From contig CAMFCK010000050.1 in assembly GCA_945948775.1 (NCBI GenBank), positions 1-6,579 of the forward strand: DNA of 6,579 bases. The letters run 5' to 3'. This DNA comes from an uncultured Clostridia bacterium (GTDB taxonomy: Bacteria > Bacillota > Clostridia > UBA1381). A program made the translations under genes and the position numbers. The notes beneath the pieces were generated by a model. That model worked only from the letters and a program-made list of their open reading frames with translations. It did no database searches and was not told the origin of the DNA. Below, in pieces: positions 1-4,408 of this stretch (position 1 is the stretch's first letter; each line of letters starts with the position of its first letter).

Positions 1-204
1 CTGGTGATTGCAATTATGGCAAAAGGCCATTTCACATCAAATGGTCATTTTATCGTGCTTAGAGGAATAACCCAAGACGGCAAAATACTGGTTGCGGATC
101 CGGCAAGTTGTAAGCGGTCGCAACAGGCATGGGACATGTCAATAATCTTAAATGAAGCGCGCGGCACAGCTTCCGCCGGTGGACCGTTCTGGGCGGTATG
201 GTAG
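1..204 (+). CDS. C39-like peptidase, C-terminal fragment (5' end outside window)
   Basis: The first 67 codons of the window, in frame from base 1, are the C-terminal end of a protein that resembles the C39/C39_2 cysteine peptidase-like family. Visible landmarks are GHFTSNGHFIVLRGI, whose second histidine would be the catalytic one, then a strand and turn reading ILVADPAS, which gives the Asp/Asn-containing segment expected after the His. The tail has the QQAWDMSIIL...FWAVW pattern, matching the usual lysine/tryptophan-rich end of such domains. The catalytic cysteine and any signal peptide lie upstream and cannot be seen, so activity and export cannot be judged. In conjugative elements such domains often sit in cell-wall-acting or leader-processing proteins; either role is inference here. 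The gene ends 24 bases before the -35 box of the next promoter, so it probably closes the preceding transcription unit. No clear terminator hairpin follows it. Confidence 0.7.
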   Translation: MVIAIMAKGHFTSNGHFIVLRGITQDGKILVADPASCKRSQQAWDMSIILNEARGTASAGGPFWAVW

Positions 205-228
205 ATAACTAAAAAATTATTTAAAGGA

Positions 229-257
229 TTGACAAAATGATAACTTTAAAGTATAGT
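229..257 (+). promoter_or_regulatory. Sigma-A-type promoter
   Basis: TTGACA at 229-234 is a perfect -35 box, followed by a 17-base AT-rich spacer and TATAGT at 252-257, one base from the TATAAT consensus. Transcription would start near 264. It lies right at the truncated 5' end of the toxin remnant and is the only strong promoter seen ahead of the conjugation genes. It may therefore now serve the remnant and, by read-through, the PrgI-VirB4 cluster. That last point is inference. Confidence 0.6.
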
Positions 258-424
258 TTATATGGGAATTGAGATCTATTCGTAAACGTATTTTATTTGC
301 CGGAATTGTTGGCGGAAGGTTTGTATTACTTCACCATTTTGTAAAGAAAACGCCTGTACGCGAAATTGAACAGGTCAAGCGAGAGTTAAAGGATTTCTTA
401 GAAAGGAGCGACCTTGAAGAATAA
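257..424 (+). pseudogene. HigB/RelE-type (Gp49-like) toxin, N-terminally truncated remnant
   Basis: The frame beginning after the TAG at 254-256 reads [16 protein letters not shown], then [14 protein letters not shown], then a helical tail [17 protein letters not shown], ending at TAA 422-424. The order WELR, then a strand pair, then FVLLH-FVKKT, then a basic helix is the C-terminal half of phage-derived Gp49-like/HigB mRNA interferases. Members of that family are usually about 100-120 residues. Here only about 55 remain and there is no good start: the nearest, TTG at 269, has no ribosome binding site. A stub in another frame (ATG at 237, [10 protein letters not shown]) could be a frameshifted piece of the missing part. 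The loss appears to be a deletion between the C39 gene and the toxin middle, which would leave the toxin inactive. It overlaps the antitoxin remnant by 11 bases, the normal toxin-first HigBA arrangement. Confidence 0.6.
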
Positions 425-704
425 AAATACTTCGATAGTACACAAATGGTCTGATATCAGAAAAGAAGTCTTTACACCGGAGAAAATTGCCGAAAGTGAT
501 TTAAGAGTTGCAATAATAGGAGAGCTTGTAAAGGTTCGTCAGGAACAGAGAATTACGTAAAGAAATCTTGAAGAACTAAGCGGAGTTAAGCAGCCTATAA
601 TTGCAAGAATGGAAAAGGGTACTGTAACACCAAATTTAAGTACGATCTTGAAGGTTCTCGAACCTTTGGGAAAAACATTTTATATCGGAGGTTTAAAGAA
701 ATAA
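414..704 (+). pseudogene. HigA-type (XRE) antitoxin interrupted by one nonsense codon
   Basis: A TTG at 414 has an AAGGAG site at 403-408, five bases upstream, and opens a 96-codon frame that ends at TAA 702-704. The frame is broken only by TAA at 558-560 (codon 49). Before the stop it reads RVAIIGELVKVRQEQRIT, and after it RNLEELSGVKQPIIARMEKG, then a tail ending in FYIGGLKK. This is a Cro/C1-type helix-turn-helix of a HigA-like antitoxin. The stop sits where the family commonly has Gln (T-Q-R-N-L-E-E-L), so a single CAA-to-TAA change explains it. The rest of the frame is intact, which suggests recent decay. The product would stop just before the recognition helix and should not bind DNA. 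HigA proteins usually repress their own promoter, so the upstream promoter may be derepressed; this is inference. Suppression or recoding of the stop is possible but nothing in the neighbouring genes supports it. Confidence 0.75.
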
Positions 705-709
705 TTGTT

Positions 710-735
710 AAAAGACTTGCTTCGACAAGTCTTTT
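710..735 (+). terminator. Terminator-like hairpin between the TA remnant and the PrgI gene
   Basis: AAAAGACTTG (710-719) and CAAGTCTTTT (726-735) are perfect 10-base inverted copies around a six-base loop CTTCGA. The 3' arm ends in a T-rich run (TCTTTTCTT). This has the shape of an intrinsic terminator for the antitoxin remnant. The stem is low in GC, so strength is uncertain. It ends only 13 bases before the PrgI ATG, with no room for a promoter between. If the PrgI cluster is transcribed from 229-257, RNA polymerase must read through it. It could instead be a conditional attenuator or an mRNA-stabilising 5' structure. Confidence 0.6.
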
Positions 736-748
736 CTTGGAGGCATTT

Positions 749-1066
749 ATGGAGTACTATATTCCCTCAAATTTTGAGGACAGCGGAAAAATAGCAGGCT
801 TGTTCGGAATAAGGAATGTGATTGAGGCAGGGATTTTGTCCCTGCCTTTTATATACCTTTCTTTTGCGTTCTTTCCGGGCGGTTTGACATGGAAGATAAT
901 CATTGCTGCGGTGTTTGCCATTCCAACGGGTGGAATGGCGCTGATGGGAGTGAATGACGACTGCCTGTCGTTGTTTGCAAAAAGCATATGGCAATGGTAT
1001 AAAAACAAAAGAATATATGAGTATCGGGGTGAAGTGCTTGAAAAGGGAAGCAGGAAAATATTATGA
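749..1066 (+). CDS. PrgI-family membrane protein of a type IV secretion system
   Basis: A 105-residue protein that matches the PrgI family in size and plan: a short polar N-terminus (MEYYIPSNFED), two membrane segments at about residues 24-42 and 48-68, then a cytoplasmic tail rich in aromatic and basic residues (SIWQWYKNKRIYEYRG). PrgI-like proteins are inner-membrane components of Gram-positive conjugation channels, possibly at the VirB3 position, and are nearly always encoded just before VirB4, as here. ATG at 749 was chosen because GGAGG at 739-743 sits five bases upstream; a TTG at 737 in the same frame would start inside that site. The end overlaps the next gene by about 29 bases or more. 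The coding sequence contains two perfect 9-base-pair hairpins (825-847 and 917-939), the first followed by a short T run. The family call is fairly firm; the exact role in this element is inferred from context. Confidence 0.82.
   Translation: MEYYIPSNFEDSGKIAGLFGIRNVIEAGILSLPFIYLSFAFFPGGLTWKIIIAAVFAIPTGGMALMGVNDDCLSLFAKSIWQWYKNKRIYEYRGEVLEKGSRKIL
825..850 (+). promoter_or_regulatory. Terminator-shaped hairpin inside the PrgI coding sequence
   Basis: AGGCAGGGA (825-833) and TCCCTGCCT (839-847) pair perfectly around a five-base loop TTTTG and are followed by TTTTATAT from 847. The stem is GC-rich. This has the form of a Rho-independent terminator placed at codons 26-33 of the PrgI-like gene. 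The T run is short, only four bases. Ribosomes translating the gene would normally keep the hairpin from folding, so it could act as a premature terminator when translation is poor. This is seen in sequence only; function is not shown. Confidence 0.4.
917..939 (+). repeat. Second perfect hairpin inside the PrgI coding sequence
   Basis: GCCATTCCA (917-925) and TGGAATGGC (931-939) are exact inverted copies around the loop ACGGG. It lies in the second membrane segment. No T run follows, so it is not a terminator. It could be an mRNA structural element or protein-binding site, or simply codon coincidence (it encodes AIPTGGMA). A weaker five-base-pair stem, ACGAC/GTCGT, follows at 957-971. Confidence 0.45.
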
Positions 1067-1667
1067 GGGCAGTACACAGGAGTGGCTGCCAATCCGGGAT
1101 ATAAAAAGCGGGACGGTACTGTTAAAAGACGGCAGATATGTCAAAATCGTTGAAGTATTGCCTGTAAATTTTTACTTAAAAAGCGAGGTGGAGCAGGAAA
1201 ATATCATCTTCAATTTTGCTTCATACTTAAAAATTGCACCGGACAAAATACAAATCATGGCAGTAACACAGAAGGCTGATATTGACGCATACTTAAAGAG
1301 CCTGAACGGACGGTTGGATATGGAACAAAACGAACTATGCAAAAATATGATCGCTGATGAGGCGGCGTTTGTAAAAGGACTTTCCGATAACGCGGCAGTA
1401 AAAAAGCGCTTCTTTATGGTGTTTGAATACACACCGGCGGCATTTTCGGGAAAATATGATTTTTCTGATGTTGTCCGCGCGCTTTCGGACGAGGTATATA
1501 AGGCTCAGAAATATCTTATGCAGTGCGGACTTGAGGTGATTAACTGCGACAATGGAATGCTGATAGACCTGTTTCATCAGCTAATCAACAAAAATAGCTC
1601 GCGGTATATCCCGCCCGGCAGTATAACGGAGGAAATGCTGGGCGCTGTGCATGAAAGGGAGGAGTAA
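1038..1667 (+). CDS. VirB4 N-terminal-domain-like protein encoded as a separate gene
   Basis: A 209-residue soluble protein. The segment TQEWLPIRDIKSGTVLLKDG followed by RYVKIVEVLPVNFYLKSE resembles the N-terminal, non-ATPase domain of VirB4/TraC-type conjugation ATPases. After it comes a helical region with EQENIIFNFASYLKIAPDKIQIMAV and KADIDAYLKSLNGRL. No Walker motif is present. In many relatives this domain is fused to the motor; here the gene ends three bases before the VirB4 GTG, so the pair looks like a split VirB4 working as a complex. Start choice is uncertain. TTG at 1038 has GGGGTGA at 1026-1032 at suitable distance and puts the conserved part near the N-terminus. GTG 1029 and ATG 1017 are in frame, with poorer ribosome sites and longer overlap with the PrgI gene. 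The reading frame stays open up to 954. Its final GGGAGGAG codons double as the VirB4 ribosome binding site. Confidence 0.65.
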   Translation: MKREAGKYYEGSTQEWLPIRDIKSGTVLLKDGRYVKIVEVLPVNFYLKSEVEQENIIFNFASYLKIAPDKIQIMAVTQKADIDAYLKSLNGRLDMEQNELCKNMIADEAAFVKGLSDNAAVKKRFFMVFEYTPAAFSGKYDFSDVVRALSDEVYKAQKYLMQCGLEVINCDNGMLIDLFHQLINKNSSRYIPPGSITEEMLGAVHEREE

Positions 1668-1670
1668 GAA

Positions 1671-3614
1671 GTGGCAAAAATAAGCTTTAATAATGATAAT
1701 GATTTTGCGCCGGGGGAAAAGGAGAACTCCGGAGCTTCGTTTTTTGATAAAGTCAAGGGGTATTTCGTAAAGGACACAGAAGAACTGCCTGAGTTTTGGA
1801 CAGGAGAAACAACAGCAGCTGACCTTCTGGCACCGTCCTCGGTGGATAACGGCAGTAGGGACTATATCGTGGTTGACGGAGTGTATCATACGTACTTGTA
1901 TGTGGCGGGATATGGTTATCGCACCAAAACAGAGGGTGCGTGGCTGTCGCCGCTGGTGGAGGCGGGTGACAATATTGGTATCAGTTTTACATTCAAAAGG
2001 ATGCCAAGAGATAAAATATTGGCGCGTATATCCCAGAAAACAATGTTAAACCGCAGCCGTATGCGCGAGGTGGGCGATACACGTCAGGATTATGAGGAAT
2101 TGGACAGTGCAATATCAGCGGGTTTTTACCTGAAGGAGGGCATGAACCGCGGCGGACAGGATTTCTACTACATGACGACTGTAATAGAGGTGACGGCAGA
2201 TAATGCAGAGGATCTGGAAAGTCATGCAAGCAGCGTTATGACTCTTTGTGCGTCCATGAGCATGATTGTAAAGCGTGCGGACTATAAGCACGAGCAATGC
2301 TTTTTGTCGATGCTGCCGACGCTGTCGCTTGATGCGGATATTGAACGTAAAAGCAGACGTAATGTGCTGACCGATGCGCTTGCTGCGGCATTCCCGTTTT
2401 CGTCCTTTGAGATTTATGATCAGGACGGCATATTTCTGGGATTGAATAAATATAACAGCTCGGTAGCCATTCTGGATATTTTCGATAGTGATAAATACTC
2501 CAATGCAAACGGCTGTATATTGGGAATGTCGGGTGCAGGCAAGACCTTTTTAATGCAGCTTATGGCACTGCGGTTAAGACTTCAGGGAACACAGGTGTTT
2601 ATATTAGCGCCGATTAAGGGACACGAGTTTGCCGACTCATGCCGTGCAATCGGAGGGAAATATATCCGCATTGCCCCGTCGTCAAAGGACTGTATCAATA
2701 TTATGGAAATCCGCAAAGCAAGCATTTCAACCGATTATGAAATAAAAGATGATGAGAGGAGCGACTCTGTGCTTGCGGAAAAGCTGCAAAAGCTGATGAT
2801 ATTTTTCTCGCTTATAAAGGCTGATATTACGCAGGATGAACTGAATTTGCTTGACAGCGCAGTTATCAGGACATACAAGGCATTCGGGATAGATTTTGAT
2901 AACAGATCTCTGTTTGATGCAGCAGGGAGGTTCAAGAAGATGCCTGCACTTAAGGATTTATATAATGAGCTGCTCTCGCGCGACGAAACAAAAACGCTTG
3001 CGCTTATGATTGAGAAGTTTGCGGTAGGTTCTATGTCCAGTTTCGGCGGCGAGACGAATGTTGACCTGAATAATAAATATATTGTTCTTGATATTTCTGA
3101 GATGACCGACCACTTAAAACCGCTCGGAATGTTTATGGCGCTTGATTTTGTGTGGGAAAAAGCGAAAGAAAGCCGTATTCAGAAAAAGTTCATTTTTTTG
3201 GACGAGCTGTGGACGCTGATCGGAGCAGGCTCAAACAGGCTGGCAGCGGATTATGTTTTGGAGATATTCAAGGTAATCCGCGGCTATGGCGGTGCGGCGA
3301 TTGCAGCAACACAGGATATTGGCGATTTCTTTTCGCTTGATGACGGAAAATACGGCAAAGGAGTTATAAACAATTCCCGTATTAAATTTATCCTGCAGCT
3401 TGAGGAGGACGAAGCCTTTGCAGTACAGAAATATATGTCATTGTCAGACGAGGAAACCATGCAGATTATCAGAAATCAGCGCGGTGAAGCGCTTTTGTGT
3501 GCGAACAGGAGCAAGGTGTGTATTGAGATAAAGGCATCGCCTGTTATGTATTCGCTTTTGACAACAAAAAGAAGTGACTTGGAGAAAAGGATGAGATATA
3601 ATGGACGACTATAA
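1671..3614 (+). CDS. virB4: VirB4-type conjugation ATPase (motor part)
   Basis: A 647-residue P-loop ATPase that powers channel assembly and DNA transfer at the inner membrane. After a poorly conserved 45-residue leader come TTAADLLAPSSVD, a GVYHTYLYVAGYGY strand region and the LNRSRMREVGDTRQDYEELD helix, all typical of VirB4-like ATPases of Gram-positive conjugative transposons. The motor domain follows: Walker A GMSGAGKT at residues 285-292 (K291), Walker B FIFLDE ending at D511-E512, and the downstream glutamine motif AATQD (Q548), then a C-terminal RGEALLCANRS strand. All key residues are present, so it should be active. GTG at 1671 is preceded by GGGAGGAG (1657-1664) at good spacing. It is shorter than the roughly 800-residue fused relatives, because the N-terminal domain seems to be the preceding gene. 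The 3' end overlaps the next gene by 14 bases, indicating coupled translation. Confidence 0.92.
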   Translation: MAKISFNNDNDFAPGEKENSGASFFDKVKGYFVKDTEELPEFWTGETTAADLLAPSSVDNGSRDYIVVDGVYHTYLYVAGYGYRTKTEGAWLSPLVEAGDNIGISFTFKRMPRDKILARISQKTMLNRSRMREVGDTRQDYEELDSAISAGFYLKEGMNRGGQDFYYMTTVIEVTADNAEDLESHASSVMTLCASMSMIVKRADYKHEQCFLSMLPTLSLDADIERKSRRNVLTDALAAAFPFSSFEIYDQDGIFLGLNKYNSSVAILDIFDSDKYSNANGCILGMSGAGKTFLMQLMALRLRLQGTQVFILAPIKGHEFADSCRAIGGKYIRIAPSSKDCINIMEIRKASISTDYEIKDDERSDSVLAEKLQKLMIFFSLIKADITQDELNLLDSAVIRTYKAFGIDFDNRSLFDAAGRFKKMPALKDLYNELLSRDETKTLALMIEKFAVGSMSSFGGETNVDLNNKYIVLDISEMTDHLKPLGMFMALDFVWEKAKESRIQKKFIFLDELWTLIGAGSNRLAADYVLEIFKVIRGYGGAAIAATQDIGDFFSLDDGKYGKGVINNSRIKFILQLEEDEAFAVQKYMSLSDEETMQIIRNQRGEALLCANRSKVCIEIKASPVMYSLLTTKRSDLEKRMRYNGRL

Positions 3615-4236
3615 AAGAAAACTAAATGACCTGCAGCAGATGAATGTTAAGGTTTTACAGAGCCTGTCGCGTATGATTATGTCAAACAGTATGTCAGGTG
3701 AAGTGATAGCAAAGCAGATGGACGATTACCTGTGCGAGCTGGAAAATCTTTGCATAGCGTCGAGGGTGACGCTTGAAAAATTCCGTAGGGAAAAGAGAAT
3801 TACTGCCTCTATAGAGGTAAACACGCGGATCTCTGAGCTATGCGGCAGCGTGGAGGTTACAAACGAGGGATGGTTGCATATAACGCTGAATACGCTTTTG
3901 CCAAATTGCAAGCGGCGGATAAGCGGGTACATCGGTGATACAATCTCGCGGCTTGTGACCGATTACTCGTATGAACTGCCGTATTTTGACAAAGCGTTTA
4001 TGGCAATCGTGGAGTACTGCAATATGGAAAATCATAATGCGCTTGATAACGATAATAAGGGCTGGAAAATGATACCCAATGCACTAAAAGGGAGAGTAAT
4101 CCGCGATGACACGCAGTTTGATCTTGACATTGGGCTGTTCACTAAGCTGTCCGACAACATCTCTTGTGAAATCTATCTGATGCCGCCAGAGGATGCCGGA
4201 TTTTTTATGGATTACCTATCAAATTATACGGCATGA
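3601..4236 (+). CDS. Accessory conjugative-element protein of unknown function (possibly DUF6100-like)
   Basis: A 211-residue protein with no signal peptide or membrane segment. Residues 1-70 look helical and charged (LNDLQQMNVKVLQSL, YLCELENLC, LEKFRREKR), possibly a coiled-coil or bundle. The second half is a mixed alpha/beta domain with WKMIPNALKGRVIRDDTQFD and ISCEIYLMPPEDAGFFMDYL. This second half reminds me of the DUF6100 family often seen beside VirB4 in Clostridia elements. That is recollection, not a search, and no biochemical role is known to me. ATG 3601 overlaps the VirB4 end by 14 bases and has AAAGGA at 3586-3591, so it is translated with VirB4 and probably belongs to the transfer machinery. 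Its last codons and stop lie within pairing segments of the structured region that follows: ACCTATC at 4214-4220, and the stop TGA at 4234-4236 which runs into segment 2. Confidence 0.7.
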   Translation: MDDYKRKLNDLQQMNVKVLQSLSRMIMSNSMSGEVIAKQMDDYLCELENLCIASRVTLEKFRREKRITASIEVNTRISELCGSVEVTNEGWLHITLNTLLPNCKRRISGYIGDTISRLVTDYSYELPYFDKAFMAIVEYCNMENHNALDNDNKGWKMIPNALKGRVIRDDTQFDLDIGLFTKLSDNISCEIYLMPPEDAGFFMDYLSNYTA

Positions 4237-4306
4237 TAGGTGGAGTAATTGACTTATTTTTACACCAAATTTATATAAAAACAAAAAAATGTTTACTCCA
4301 CCTATC
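4235..4306. repeat. Perfect 14-bp inverted repeat flanking an AT-rich promoter-like spacer
   Basis: GATAGGTGGAGTAA at 4235-4248 and its exact reverse complement at 4293-4306 enclose 44 very AT-rich bases. The left arm includes the last two bases of the upstream stop codon, TGA at 4234-4236. No T run follows the right arm, so a terminator is unlikely. The arrangement also fits the outline of an invertible DNA segment, because the spacer carries a promoter-like sequence. Confidence 0.7.
4249..4279 (+). promoter_or_regulatory. Putative promoter inside the inverted repeat
   Basis: TTGACT at 4249-4254 is followed after 17 bases by TATATA (4272-4277), or after 19 bases by TATAAA (4274-4279). Transcription would begin near 4284-4286, just before segment 3 and before the ATG of the leader ORF at 4289. 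Such transcripts would lack segment 2, so segment 3 could pair only with the ribosome site of the downstream gene. The AT-rich setting makes chance matches likely, so support is moderate. Confidence 0.4.
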
Positions 4307-4408
4307 CATACAAGAAAAATGCAGGAAGCATCAGGAATCCGGGACTTTAGAAAATCGGATTTTCCGAATTGTTTGCACAGTAGTATGGAAGGAGGAGTAA
4401 ACAGATGA
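4289..4408 (+). CDS. Possible 39-codon leader peptide overlapping the winged-helix gene start
   Basis: An open frame from ATG 4289 to TGA 4406-4408 would encode 39 residues: MFTPPIHTRKMQ, then EASGIRDFRKSDFPNCLHSS, then MEGGVNR. An inner ATG at 4319 gives 29 residues. The stop shares bases with the next start (ATGA at 4405-4408), the usual sign of translational coupling. No ribosome binding site precedes either ATG; the first lies only a few bases from the predicted transcription start, so leaderless initiation would be needed. A ribosome moving through it would open both arms that can hide the downstream ribosome site. No family is recognised. The frame could also be open by chance, or be a scrap of an older gene. 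Confidence 0.3.
   Translation: MFTPPIHTRKMQEASGIRDFRKSDFPNCLHSSMEGGVNR

Larger units (their letters stand above)
4214..4402 (+). promoter_or_regulatory. Four-segment alternative-pairing region ahead of the winged-helix gene
   Basis: Segment 1 (4214-4220, ACCTATC) pairs perfectly with the first seven bases of segment 2. Segment 2 (4235-4248, GATAGGTGGAGTAA) is an exact 14-base inverted copy of part of segment 3 (4293-4306). The wider segment 3 (4291-4311) pairs with segment 4 (4383-4402) over 19 base pairs with one mismatch and one bulged A. Segment 4 contains the GGAGGAG ribosome site of the gene starting at 4405. The pairings 1:2, 2:3 and 3:4 exclude one another, as in classical attenuators. 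Pairing 3:4 would hide the ribosome site; 2:3 would free it. The complementarity is directly visible; no folding energies were computed and the switching is inferred. Confidence 0.5.

Noticed and set aside
558..560. Reading TAA as glutamine (genetic-code change)
   Set aside because: TAA is used as a normal stop for several genes here, for example at 1665-1667, 3612-3614 and 5545-5547, so local pseudogene decay is simpler.
737..748. TTG at 737 as start of the PrgI-like protein
   Set aside because: It would overlap the GGAGG site that serves the ATG at 749, and has no site of its own.
757..1092. Open frame on the minus strand opposite the PrgI-like gene
   Set aside because: It mirrors a well-supported plus-strand gene with clear family features and a ribosome site. 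The minus frame has no recognisable domain.
3152..3340. Plus-strand alternative-frame ORF inside VirB4
   Set aside because: It lies across the Walker B region of the conserved ATPase, whose frame is certain.
3806..3817. Twelve-base perfect palindrome CCTCTATAGAGG in the accessory gene
   Set aside because: It is isolated, inside coding sequence, with no partner repeat or promoter nearby, and could easily be chance.
4235..4306. Intrinsic terminator formed by the 14-bp inverted repeat
   Set aside because: The loop is 44 bases and no T run follows either arm on either strand.
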